This document shows, piece after piece, positions 1 through 9,445 of a stretch of 64,000 nt of DNA. The translations under genes and the position numbers were made by a program. Within the stretch, counting starts at the first letter, position 1. Every line of letters starts with the position of its first letter. Source of the DNA: Parapedobacter sp964613725 (GTDB lineage Bacteria; Bacteroidota; Bacteroidia; Sphingobacteriales; Sphingobacteriaceae); the NCBI GenBank assembly GCA_964613725.1, contig CAZTJY010000002.1, positions 3,401 to 67,400 on the forward strand, in the 5' to 3' direction. The notes beneath the pieces are model-generated. The model did not search any database and was not told the DNA's origin. It saw only the letters and a list, made by a program, of their open reading frames with translations.

Positions 1-2167
1 AATAACAAACAGCAACGGCCCGATTTTGCCGACCCGACCGCGCTCGGTGAGGGAACCGATTGGATAGACGCATTGTTTCGCGACGACCGGTTATCCAATT
101 ATTCCGTGGCCTACTCGGGCGGCGGCGAAAAAGGCACGTATTACGTATCGGGTAGCGTCCTCGACCAGGAAGGCATCATCCTCAATACGGCGTATAAGCG
201 CTACGCGATGCAGTTCAACAATGAAACGAACCAAACTTCGTGGTTGAAACTGGGAAATAACCTTACCCTGAGCCACGACGTGAAGAAGAATGGCAACTTC
301 CATGTACTGAACACGCTGGCATCGTTGCCTTCGCAACCCATTTACAATACGGACGGCACGTTTTCGGGCCCCGGTGCGGAGCCGGCTTTCTACGGTGACC
401 TGCGCAATCCCATCGGCACGGCTTTGCTCGAAAAAAACACCACCAGCGGTTACAACCTGTTGGGCAACGTGTATGGTGAGGCCACTTTTCTGACGTACTT
501 TACCTTTAAATCCCTCGTTGGCCTGGATTATAAAGCATGGGATAATGTCGGCTTCTCGCCGAAGTATGATTGGAAGCCGATTCCGGTGCCCAATTCCCAA
601 CGAAGTGAACAAAAGCCTGACCTATTTATGGGATAATACATTAACCTTCACGAGATCATTCGATGGGGGGCATTACCTGAATGCCATGGTGGGTTCGAGT
701 GCCCAGGATAACACGTATAACTACATGTCGGGGAGCATCAAGGAGTTTTTGTCTGACCATAACAACCAACTGAACAACGGCCTGCTCGATCCCACCATCG
801 GGGGCAGCCGCAATGAATGGTCGCTCCTATCGTTCTTTGCGCGGGTAAACTACAGCTACGCGAACAAGTACCTGCTCACGGCAACGGTACGGCGCGATGG
901 CACCTCGCGCATCGCCGCCGACAACCGCTGGGGCACTTTCCCGTCGTTTTCGGCGGCCTGGCGCATTTCGGAAGAAGACTTTTTCAACGGCGGCGATGTT
1001 TGGAACGAGCTGAAACTCCGCGCAGGCTTCGGCGTAACCGGAAACCAGGCCGTGCTTGACCATTACGCGGCTTCCGCACGGCTCCGTACGGCGCAATATG
1101 TATTCAATGGCGTGCCGGTGTCTACCCTATATCCCCTGGTTATGCCAAACCCGGGTATCCGTTGGGAAACGGTGCAGCAAACCAACGTGGGCGTGGATGC
1201 TTCCCTGCTGGATAACCGCATTAACGTGACCCTCGATGCGTACATCAAGAGAACCTCAGATATGCTGGTGAGCATGGTCGTACCCATCACGACCGGCTAT
1301 TCGGATATTTCTACGCCGATGATCAACGCCGGCGAAGTTGACAACCGGGGCTTGGAACTGGCCGTGAACAGCCGCAACCTGACCGGGGCGCTGCAGTGGG
1401 AAACCGATTTCAACATTTCCTACAACAGGAACAAAATCGTGCGCCTGCATGGCGATGTGCCCATCTATTTCGGGTATCAGTCGCACACCGCAGGGCAGCC
1501 CGTATCGTCGTTCTATGGCTGGCAAACCAACGGGCTTTTCCAGACCTGGGACGAGGTGAATAACTACGCCTATCAGTACCAGGGTGCCGACCCAGCCAAC
1601 AGCACAGCGCCGGGAGACATCAAGTTCAAGGACCTGACCAAAGACGGGGTAGTGAACGACTATGACCGGGCATACCTGGGCAATCCCACACCCGACTGGA
1701 CATTCGCCATGGGCAACCGGCTGGTTTACAAGAATGTCGATCTCGAGGTATTCCTACAAGGTGTGGCCGGCAACGAGATCTACAATGCCAACCGCGTAAC
1801 ACTGGAAGGGATGTATACCATCCGGAACCAGACGGCCCGCGTAACCGAGCGATGGACCGGTGAGGGGACGAGCAACGAGATGCCCCGGGCCATCTACAGC
1901 GACCCCAATAAGAACACGCGCAATTCTGACCGGTTTATCGAAGACGGATCCTACCTTCGCCTTAAGCAGGTAACCGTGGGGTACACCCTGCCGGCATCGG
2001 TCATCGAACGTGCCGGATTAGGCAGCCTGCGCCTGTATTTTTCGGGCCAGAACCTGCTGACGTGGACAAAGTACACCGGATTCGACCCTGAAGTAATCGG
2101 TGGTGTGGACAACAGCAATTATCCGATTACCAGAAACCTGAGTTTGGGCATAGACCTGAGGTTCTAA
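1..2167 (+). pseudogene. SusC-family TonB-dependent outer-membrane transporter, 3' part, with internal frameshift
   Basis: This is the plug-distal beta-barrel of a SusC/RagA transporter, which imports oligosaccharides across the outer membrane with its SusD partner. Frame 1 is open from base 1 and reads a typical SusC stretch (SGGGEKGTYYVSGS, residues beginning near base 115). Frame 2 continues the barrel from about base 600 (SLTYLWDNTLTFTR, later RRDGTSR and the C-terminal SGQNLLTWTKYTGFDPE). The reading frame moves by one base between about 585 and 610, near the CCC run at 596-598; removing one C rejoins the two halves. Either the gene is broken or the assembly has an indel. SusD follows 17 bp downstream, then SusE/F, GH66, GH31 and GH97, so the substrate is probably dextran-like alpha-glucan. 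The 5' end lies outside the window. Confidence 0.9.
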
Positions 2168-2184
2168 TTATAAAGCTTTTCGAG

Positions 2185-3672
2185 ATGAACAGATTATTTT
2201 ATACTGCGATATTAATCCTCCCGCTTTTTTTCGGCTCGTGTTCAGACTTTCTGGACAAAGAACCCTTCGAAGATCCGAGCGCGGAGTCGGTGCAGGATGC
2301 GGCCTCCGCCATCGCGATGGTCAATGCTGCTTACCAGCCGCTGCAACGGCCTAAACTGTACAACATGCGTATCTGGACGCTGGACATCATGGCGGGCAAC
2401 AGCGTGGTGGGTGCCGGCGGCGGCGACGACGGGATAGAGACCATCCAACTGGCCAACTTTACGACGGGCCCGGACAACTTCGCTGCCGTGGATCTATGGC
2501 GCGGACCCAATCCGGGTATCCTTTACTGCAACACGGTGCTGGAAAACGTGCCTGCCATGGACATCGATGAAAACCTGAAAAACCGGTTGATCGGTGAAGC
2601 GAAGTTTCTGCGGGCACATTATTATTTCATTCTGGTGCAGTTGTTTGGCGATGTGCCGATGAGCCTGGCCCCGGCCAAACCCGGCGACGACCTCAACCAG
2701 CCGCGGATAGACCGGGAGACCATCTACAACGAGGTTATCATTCCCGACCTGGTGGAGGCGGTGGCCCTCCTCCCGCGCCGCGAGGATTATGGCGATGCCG
2801 ACAAAGGGCGGGCAAGCCGGGGCGCTGCGGCAGGCCTATTAGCCAAAGTACACCTCACTTTAGGCAACTATGAGGAAAGCCTTGCCATGAGCGAGTTGGT
2901 TACCGAGCTGGGGTATACCCTCAACCCGGATTACAGTGATGCCTTCGGGGGTGAGCCCCGGCACAAGAACACGGCCGAATCGTTGTTTGAAGTGCAGTAT
3001 TACGGCCTTACAAAAGCCGGGTTCTGGGATGACGAGAACCAGGCAAACTGGCTCAGCACGTATATGGGCCCCCGGAATACGGGCTGGGTAGGCGGCGGCT
3101 ACGGCTGGAACCAGCCCACCGAAGAATTCATAAACGCCTATGAGGCGGGGGACCTCCGCAAAGATAAAACCGTGCTTTACGAAGGCGGGCCCGATTTTGA
3201 CGGCATGGCGTACCGCGCGGAAATGTCGTCCACGGGGTATAACGTCCGGAAATTCCTGGTACCCCTGTCGGTATCGCCAGATTACAACACGAACGCGGCG
3301 AACATCGTGGTATTAAGGTATGCCGACGTGCTACTGATGAAAGCCGAGGCGCTGAATGAACTGGGACGGACCGAACTGGCCGTCGAGCCGCTCTACGAGG
3401 TCCGTAAGCGTGCCGGACTCGATAACCGCGGGGAGCTGGAAGGCCTGTCTCAGGCCGGGATGCGCGAAAAGATCAGGCACGAACGGCGGATCGAACTGGC
3501 GTTCGAGGGACATCGCTGGTTTGACCTGATCCGTTGGGATGACGGTCAGTACGCGTTGGATTTCCTGCATGGCATTGGCAAGATCAACGCCTTGCCGAAG
3601 CACCTGTTATTGCCGATTCCGCAGGTTGAAATCGATGCAAACCCCCAATTGACACAAAATCCAGGTTATTAA
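2185..3672 (+). CDS. SusD/RagB-family surface glycan-binding lipoprotein (dextran locus)
   Basis: SusD proteins cap the SusC pore on the cell surface and capture oligosaccharides. The 495-residue product begins with a lipoprotein signal (LFFGSC, acylated Cys at 19) and then FLDKEPFE, a typical SusD start. The helical TPR-like core has the family hallmarks IGEAKFLRAHYYF near residue 140 and, near the C-terminus, IRHERRIELAFEGHRWFDLIRW and the closing NPQLTQNPGY. It starts 17 bp after SusC and is followed 5 bp later by the SusE/F gene, consistent with one transcript. Length is normal for the family. Confidence 0.96.
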   Translation: MNRLFYTAILILPLFFGSCSDFLDKEPFEDPSAESVQDAASAIAMVNAAYQPLQRPKLYNMRIWTLDIMAGNSVVGAGGGDDGIETIQLANFTTGPDNFAAVDLWRGPNPGILYCNTVLENVPAMDIDENLKNRLIGEAKFLRAHYYFILVQLFGDVPMSLAPAKPGDDLNQPRIDRETIYNEVIIPDLVEAVALLPRREDYGDADKGRASRGAAAGLLAKVHLTLGNYEESLAMSELVTELGYTLNPDYSDAFGGEPRHKNTAESLFEVQYYGLTKAGFWDDENQANWLSTYMGPRNTGWVGGGYGWNQPTEEFINAYEAGDLRKDKTVLYEGGPDFDGMAYRAEMSSTGYNVRKFLVPLSVSPDYNTNAANIVVLRYADVLLMKAEALNELGRTELAVEPLYEVRKRAGLDNRGELEGLSQAGMREKIRHERRIELAFEGHRWFDLIRWDDGQYALDFLHGIGKINALPKHLLLPIPQVEIDANPQLTQNPGY

Positions 3673-3677
3673 TCGCA

Positions 3678-5150
3678 ATGATGATGAAGATAAAAAAATG
3701 GAACCGCATCATGGGCAGCATTATCCTGTTGGCCCTGCCATTCGCCGCATGCGAAGATGCGTTTGAAAAGGTAAATTATCCCGACGGACCGCTGGTATTG
3801 AGCGCCAGTGAATCGGAAATGGTGCTGGACGTCGCGGCGCCGGACCAGGACGCCGTGGTATTTAACTGGACGCCCGGGTCCAACTTCGGCTCCCATGCGG
3901 CGATCCACTATGTATTTGAGCTGGCTCGGAAAGGCACCGCATTCGAAGACGCCGTTTCGGTTGCGCGCGATAAAGGGAATACGTCGGTAAACTATCGGAA
4001 TGGCGCACTCAATACATTATTGATCGAATCGTTCGGCGTTGAGCCGGGCACCGAAGTGGAACTGGAGGCACGGGTAACGGCGCAGGTCAAACAGGAGGGC
4101 ATCGCAGAACAGGTGTCTGACATCCTATCCATAAGGGTACGGACCTTCAAGCCCCTCACGCCCACGTTATACCTGATTGGCAGTGCAACGCCCAACGGCT
4201 GGAGCGCAGGCGACGCTACCCCCATGACGGTCGAACAAGGCACCGCCGGTTCGTTTGTATGGCAAGGCCCGCTGACCGCCGGCGAATTTAAATTCATTAC
4301 CACGCTGGGCGAATTTGCGCCATCCTACAATAAGGCGGAGGGCGACAATAAGCTTTATTACAGGGAATCATTCGACGATCCCTACGACGTGCCGTTTACG
4401 GTTACCGAGCCGGGGGGATACCGCGTAAAAGTCAATCTCGTGGACATGTCCATTGAGCTGAAGCAGATGGCTGGTCCGGCATACAACGAACTCTGGTTCG
4501 TAGGCGGATTTACCGGGTGGTCTTTCAAACCCATGACCCGCAATCCGGTGAATCCATACCTCTTCCACTATAACGGCGTGCTTACTTCGGGCGGTGGCTC
4601 CGATGAGTTCAAGATTGCAACGGTGCCCGGCTTTGACCCCAGCGTGGTGTTTCTGCGTCCCGAAACCAATAACCAGGGCGCCGGTACCGAGCTTCCGGTA
4701 GTCAGCTGGTCGGAAAGCCAGCGTAGTGACGACTTCAAATGGCGCATCGACGACGGTGTCTATAAAATTAAACTGGACATCCGCGAAAATCTCATCGATA
4801 TCGTTCCGTTCACACCGTTTACTGAAATGTACCTGGTTGGGGATGCCACGTCCAGCGGATGGGATATCGCGAACGCCATACCGATGGTCCAATCGGATAC
4901 CTATGTATTCACCTGGACGGGGACGCTCGCGGCCGGAGAGCTGAAATTCAGCTGCGATAAACAGACCGACTGGAATGGTGCATGGTTCATGGCTGCCCAA
5001 AACGGTATCGCGCCCAGCGGGGCGGTGGAACAACTGTTTTTCAATTATCCGGGATCCGGTCCCGATCACAAGTGGAAAATCGGCACCCCGGGAACCTACA
5101 CCATCACGTTGGATCAGTTGAATGAAACGATCATCATTGCGCTACAATAG
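3678..5150 (+). CDS. SusE/SusF-type outer-membrane alpha-glucan-binding lipoprotein
   Basis: This is a 490-residue surface lipoprotein (lipobox ending in AAC near residue 25). After an N-terminal Ig-like SusE domain (about 30-155), three starch-binding modules of the SusE/F type can be read. Each opens with a strand such as LYLIGSATPNGW (about 165), ELWFVGGFTGW (about 270) or MYLVGDATSSGW (about 385), followed by an aromatic-rich sheet. Three modules at this length resemble Bacteroides SusF (485 residues, three modules) more than SusE (two modules). It presumably holds alpha-glucan at the surface for the SusC/SusD pair and the GH66 enzyme encoded immediately downstream. ATG codons at 3678, 3681 and 3684 are all possible starts. 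Confidence 0.88.
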   Translation: MMMKIKKWNRIMGSIILLALPFAACEDAFEKVNYPDGPLVLSASESEMVLDVAAPDQDAVVFNWTPGSNFGSHAAIHYVFELARKGTAFEDAVSVARDKGNTSVNYRNGALNTLLIESFGVEPGTEVELEARVTAQVKQEGIAEQVSDILSIRVRTFKPLTPTLYLIGSATPNGWSAGDATPMTVEQGTAGSFVWQGPLTAGEFKFITTLGEFAPSYNKAEGDNKLYYRESFDDPYDVPFTVTEPGGYRVKVNLVDMSIELKQMAGPAYNELWFVGGFTGWSFKPMTRNPVNPYLFHYNGVLTSGGGSDEFKIATVPGFDPSVVFLRPETNNQGAGTELPVVSWSESQRSDDFKWRIDDGVYKIKLDIRENLIDIVPFTPFTEMYLVGDATSSGWDIANAIPMVQSDTYVFTWTGTLAAGELKFSCDKQTDWNGAWFMAAQNGIAPSGAVEQLFFNYPGSGPDHKWKIGTPGTYTITLDQLNETIIIALQ

Positions 5151-5170
5151 TATTGAAGAAAAGGGGTAGC

Positions 5171-6928
5171 ATGAGGAAAACAATCGGGGCACTGCTGCTG
5201 TGCGGTGCCCTCTTATGGAGCTGCAGCGACAAACCTGCAGACGGTACGGGGCCGATTTCCTACGGCAAGACATATTTTGAACCGGCCCTGCGCACCGACC
5301 GGGCGGTATACGAACCCGGCCAGCCGGTACGGTTTCAGCTAGACGTGCCGCTCGACGGGCACATTACCGTCTGTTACACCCACTTGGGGCAGGTGCTGAA
5401 GGAGGAGCCGTTGACGGGAAGTTCCTGGAGCTGGTCGCCTCCTGTTACGGACTTCAAGGGCTACCTGGTTTACCTGTACCGCACAGAAGATGCGGGCAAG
5501 TCGCCGATTTACAGTGTAGCTGTGGATGTCTCGTCCGACTGGACAAGGTTTCCACGGTATGGGTTTGTTTCGGGCTACGGCAACCTGTCGCCAACGGCCA
5601 TAGGCCGGCAGGTCGAGCAGTTCAACCGGTTCCACCTGAACGCGGTGCAGTTTTACGACTGGATGCATGATCACCACAAGCCGCTCGCGGGCACACCCGA
5701 AAACCCGGCAGAAAGCTGGCCGGACCTGATCGGCCGGACCAATCACCGCAGCACCGTGGCCGGATACATCGAGGCCATGCATGGGCACGGGATGAAAGCG
5801 ATGTTCTACAACCTGGCGTTCGGCGCCCTGTCGAATGCCGCCGCCGATGGGGTTCGCGAAGCGTGGTACCTGTATAAAGATCCGAACCGGCTGGAAAAAG
5901 ACCGCCATGCGCTGGATGCGCCTTTCCGCAGCAGCATCTACCTTACCGACCCCGGCAATGCGGAATGGCAGGATTACCTTATCCAACGCCACCGGGATGT
6001 GTACCATGTGTTTGGCTTTGACGGGTTCCACATCGACCAGCTGGGCAACCGCGGTACGGTCTATGACTATAACGGCCAGCCGGTGAACCTGGAGGCAGCC
6101 TACGCATCGTTCATCCAGGCCATGGTGGAGTCGTTTCCCGACAAATACCATGTGATGAACGCCGTGACGCAATTCGGGCAGGAAAACAGCATTGCCCCGA
6201 GCGGCGTCGATGTGCTGTATACCGAAGTGTGGGAACCTTATACCACCTTTGATGACCTGGTGACCATCCTGCACGACAACAGCCGTTTCAGTGGCTATCA
6301 AAAAAACAGCGTGCTGGCTGCTTATATAAACTATGCCCGCTCGCAGCATGCCGGCTTCGTCAATGAGCCCGGCATATTGCTGGCCAACGCGGTCATCTTT
6401 GCGCACGGTGGCGCTCACCTGGAAATCGGTGAACACTACCTGGCCAACGAGTACTTCCCCAACGATAACCTGCAGCTCAGCGGCACGACAAAAGACAAGC
6501 TCATTGGCTATTATGATTTCATGGTGGCCTACCAGAATCTGCTCCGCGACGGAGGCGACGCCGTGGATCCCGGTGTGGCCGCTGGAAGTGCGGGACTGGC
6601 GGTAGCCAACGGATCGGCCGTACAAGGCCGGGTGGCTGCTTATGGGCGGCGCTTTGCGGACAAAGATGTCGTGCACCTGATCAATTTCAGTAACGCCAGT
6701 ACCATGAAATGGAACGACAGCGATGGCACGCAGCGCGAACCTACCCCACTCACGGACATCGCCATTACGGTTCCCGTGCGGAAGCCCGTCAGTCAGGTCT
6801 GGATGGCTTCCCCCGATCGGGCCGCCGGCGTAGCTGAAATGCTTTCGACCCAACAGCACGGAAATCAACTCACCATCCGAATGCCTGGCCTGAAATACTG
6901 GAATATGGTCGTTATAACTTACGAATGA
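5171..6928 (+). CDS. GH66 endo-dextranase lipoprotein
   Basis: GH66 enzymes hydrolyse (or cyclise) internal alpha-1,6 bonds of dextran. From ATG 5171 the product is 585 residues with a lipoprotein signal (LLWSCS), an N-terminal Ig-like domain (DRAVYEPGQPVRFQL), then the GH66 opening DVSSDWTRFPRYGFVSGY and a (beta/alpha)8 barrel. GFDGFHIDQLG contains the probable nucleophile Asp289, and VLYTEVWEP contains the probable acid/base Glu352. A short C-terminal beta domain follows. I chose ATG 5171 over the in-frame TTG at 5153 because AAGGGG precedes it and it starts directly with a signal peptide. The lipid anchor and position after SusE/F suggest surface action that makes isomalto-oligosaccharides for import. 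The stop overlaps the GH31 start (ATGA). Confidence 0.9.
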   Translation: MRKTIGALLLCGALLWSCSDKPADGTGPISYGKTYFEPALRTDRAVYEPGQPVRFQLDVPLDGHITVCYTHLGQVLKEEPLTGSSWSWSPPVTDFKGYLVYLYRTEDAGKSPIYSVAVDVSSDWTRFPRYGFVSGYGNLSPTAIGRQVEQFNRFHLNAVQFYDWMHDHHKPLAGTPENPAESWPDLIGRTNHRSTVAGYIEAMHGHGMKAMFYNLAFGALSNAAADGVREAWYLYKDPNRLEKDRHALDAPFRSSIYLTDPGNAEWQDYLIQRHRDVYHVFGFDGFHIDQLGNRGTVYDYNGQPVNLEAAYASFIQAMVESFPDKYHVMNAVTQFGQENSIAPSGVDVLYTEVWEPYTTFDDLVTILHDNSRFSGYQKNSVLAAYINYARSQHAGFVNEPGILLANAVIFAHGGAHLEIGEHYLANEYFPNDNLQLSGTTKDKLIGYYDFMVAYQNLLRDGGDAVDPGVAAGSAGLAVANGSAVQGRVAAYGRRFADKDVVHLINFSNASTMKWNDSDGTQREPTPLTDIAITVPVRKPVSQVWMASPDRAAGVAEMLSTQQHGNQLTIRMPGLKYWNMVVITYE

Positions 6929-9435
6929 TGATGAAACACCCAATAAACATACTGATTGCGTTGCTATGGACACTGGTATCAACCGGTGCATGGGCACAGG
7001 AGAACAAGGCTGCCGACAACTGCCTGGATTATACCGTAACGGGCAACACCGTAACGTTTGGCTGCGCATCGGGCGCCGGGCTGCAACTGCATTTCAGCAG
7101 CAGCTCCGTTGTGCGGATATGGTTTGACCCGTCGGGGAAATTCCAACGGAATAACCCGTCGTTTGCCGTCGTCAACGAGGTGCTGGAAGAAATCGGCGAC
7201 CTCCACGTTAACGACGAACCTGCCAGTTTTGAAATTTACACGGGGCAGCTGCGGGTACGCCTCAACAAAAGCCCCATGCAGCTGCTGATCTACGATAAAT
7301 GGCAACGGTTGATATTCAGTGATTACAAGGACCAGGGCCACGTGGTGGATGGTACGCGGGTGACAGCGAATAAAGTGATGCGGAGTGATGAGCAATTCTA
7401 TGGCCTCGGGGAGAAGTCGGGGCCCCTGAACCGCCGGGGTCGGGCTTATACGATGTGGAACAGTGACCGGCCGTGCTACAGCACGCAGGAAGATCCGCTC
7501 TACAAAAGCATTCCCTTTTTTATGAGCAGCTACAATTACGGTATCTTCCTGGACAACACGTACAAAACGGAGTTTAAATTCGGCACGGAGTCGGATGAGC
7601 ATTATTCGTTCGAGGCGCCCGACGGGGCATTCGTCTATTACTTCATCTACGGCAAGGACTACAAGGATATCCAGCAGCAATACATCGGGTTGACCGGTAA
7701 GCCCATCATGCCGCCCAAATGGGCCTTCGGGTTTGCACAAAGCCGTGGGCTCTACACCAACGGGGCACAGGCCCTGGCCATCGCCGCGGAGTTCAGGGAG
7801 CGCCGGATCCCGATCGATATCATTTACCAGGATATCGGGTGGACCCAGTGGTTGCAGGATTTCGAATGGCGGCAAGGCAATTACACCGACCCGAAGGGTA
7901 TGCTGAAAAAGCTGGGCGACGACGGTTTCAAGGTCATCCTTTCGCAGGACCCCGTTGTGTCGCAGGCTAATGAAAAGCAATGGAACGAGGCGAATGACCG
8001 GGACTTTTTCGTAAAAGACAGCCGTACGGGGCAAGCCTACGACATGCCTTGGCCGTGGGGCGGAAACTGCGGCGTCGTTGATTTCTCGAAGCCCGGCGTG
8101 GCCGATTGGTGGGGCGCGTTGCAACAGAAACCGCTGGATGATGGCGCAGATGGATTCTGGACCGACATGGGCGAACCGGCCTGGAGCAATGAAGAAGATA
8201 CGGACCGCTTGTTCATGCAGCACCACATCGGCATGCATGATGAGATCCATAATGTGTATGGCCATATCTGGGATAAGGTGGTCAAAGAGGAATTCGAAAA
8301 GCGCAATCCGAACAAGCGCGTTTTCCAGATGACGCGCGCGGCGTATGCAGGCTTGCAGCGCTATACGTTTGGCTGGTCGGGCGACAGCGGCAACGGGGCG
8401 GATGTGCTGGACGGCTGGGACCAGTTTGCCAACCAGGTGCAGGTGGGGATTTCCGCCGGACTTGGCGGCATCCCTTTCTGGACCACAGACATCACCGGCT
8501 ATTGCGGCGATATCACCGACTACCCTGCCATGGCGGAGCTGTTCATCCGATGGATGCAGTTTGGTATTTTCAATCCGCTGAGCCGCTCCCACCACGAGGG
8601 CGACAATGCCGTGGAGCCTTGGCTCTTCGGCGAGGTAGCCGAGCGGCACGCGCGGTCGGCCATCGAGCTCAAATACCAGCTGTTTCCCTACCTCTACACG
8701 TACGGGCGGACGGCCCACGATACCGGGCTTCCGATCCTTCGGGGGTTGTTTATGGAATATCCGCGCGATGAACAGGCCGCCCGTGCCGAAGATCAGTTCA
8801 TGTTCGGCGAAGCGCTGTTGGTGGCTCCCGTACTCAAAAAGGGCGAGCGGGTAAAACGGGTGTACTTACCCGATGGCGAATGGATCGATTTCAATGACAA
8901 AAAAACAGTCTATCTCGGCGGCCAGCAGATCGCATACCGGGCACCCCTCAGTACGATTCCCATTTTCGTGAAGAAGGGTTCCATTGTGCCGATGATGCCC
9001 GTGATGCAATATATCCACGAAGATCCCGCATATCCATTGCTCGTCCATATTTTTCCGAATTATGAAGATGAGCAGGCCAGTTTCACCCTCTATGAAGATG
9101 ATGGCGAAAGCCTGGATTACCTGAAAGACGTGTACGCGAAGACCACCTTCAACTGCATGACGACAACCTCGGGCTGGGAAACAACGGTGGAATGCGGCGA
9201 CCAGGGGTATACGCCCCACGTCGGACGCGGGCTGTTCCTGCATTTCCACCTCGACCGGCGCCCCACAACGGTGACGATCGACGGGAAACCCCTGAAGGAG
9301 CTGGCGGGTATGACCGTGGATGAACTGGTGGGAACCACCGATTTACCGGATGGCTGGGCGTGGGATGAAGCGCAACAAACCTGTGTGGTAAAAACGAAAG
9401 ACAACCGGAACAATTTAAACATACAACTTCAATAA
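6925..9435 (+). CDS. GH31 alpha-glucosidase (periplasmic)
   Basis: This is an 836-residue secreted enzyme (signal peptide ending GAWAQ) with the GH31 architecture: N-terminal beta-sandwich, (beta/alpha)8 barrel from about 265 to 600, then DUF5110-like beta domains. The catalytic nucleophile is Asp414 in FWTDMGEP, and the acid/base is likely Asp487 in FGWSGDSGN. Other family marks are YQDIGWTQWLQDFEW (about 301) and GIPFWTTDITGY. GH31 members release glucose from the non-reducing end of alpha-glucans. Its place between GH66 and GH97 fits degradation of isomalto-oligosaccharides to glucose. It overlaps the upstream gene by 4 bp, so translation is probably coupled. Confidence 0.95.
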   Translation: MMMKHPINILIALLWTLVSTGAWAQENKAADNCLDYTVTGNTVTFGCASGAGLQLHFSSSSVVRIWFDPSGKFQRNNPSFAVVNEVLEEIGDLHVNDEPASFEIYTGQLRVRLNKSPMQLLIYDKWQRLIFSDYKDQGHVVDGTRVTANKVMRSDEQFYGLGEKSGPLNRRGRAYTMWNSDRPCYSTQEDPLYKSIPFFMSSYNYGIFLDNTYKTEFKFGTESDEHYSFEAPDGAFVYYFIYGKDYKDIQQQYIGLTGKPIMPPKWAFGFAQSRGLYTNGAQALAIAAEFRERRIPIDIIYQDIGWTQWLQDFEWRQGNYTDPKGMLKKLGDDGFKVILSQDPVVSQANEKQWNEANDRDFFVKDSRTGQAYDMPWPWGGNCGVVDFSKPGVADWWGALQQKPLDDGADGFWTDMGEPAWSNEEDTDRLFMQHHIGMHDEIHNVYGHIWDKVVKEEFEKRNPNKRVFQMTRAAYAGLQRYTFGWSGDSGNGADVLDGWDQFANQVQVGISAGLGGIPFWTTDITGYCGDITDYPAMAELFIRWMQFGIFNPLSRSHHEGDNAVEPWLFGEVAERHARSAIELKYQLFPYLYTYGRTAHDTGLPILRGLFMEYPRDEQAARAEDQFMFGEALLVAPVLKKGERVKRVYLPDGEWIDFNDKKTVYLGGQQIAYRAPLSTIPIFVKKGSIVPMMPVMQYIHEDPAYPLLVHIFPNYEDEQASFTLYEDDGESLDYLKDVYAKTTFNCMTTTSGWETTVECGDQGYTPHVGRGLFLHFHLDRRPTTVTIDGKPLKELAGMTVDELVGTTDLPDGWAWDEAQQTCVVKTKDNRNNLNIQLQ

Positions 9436-9445
9436 CAACCGCATC

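Noticed and set aside
5339..7069. Long open frame of 576 codons on the minus strand
   Set aside because: It lies antisense to the GH66 and GH31 genes, shows no domain motifs and has the composition of a frame shadow in G+C-rich coding DNA.
6979..8718. Minus-strand open frame of 579 codons
   Set aside because: It is antisense to the GH31 catalytic domain, which is unambiguous; no signal peptide, start context or family resemblance.
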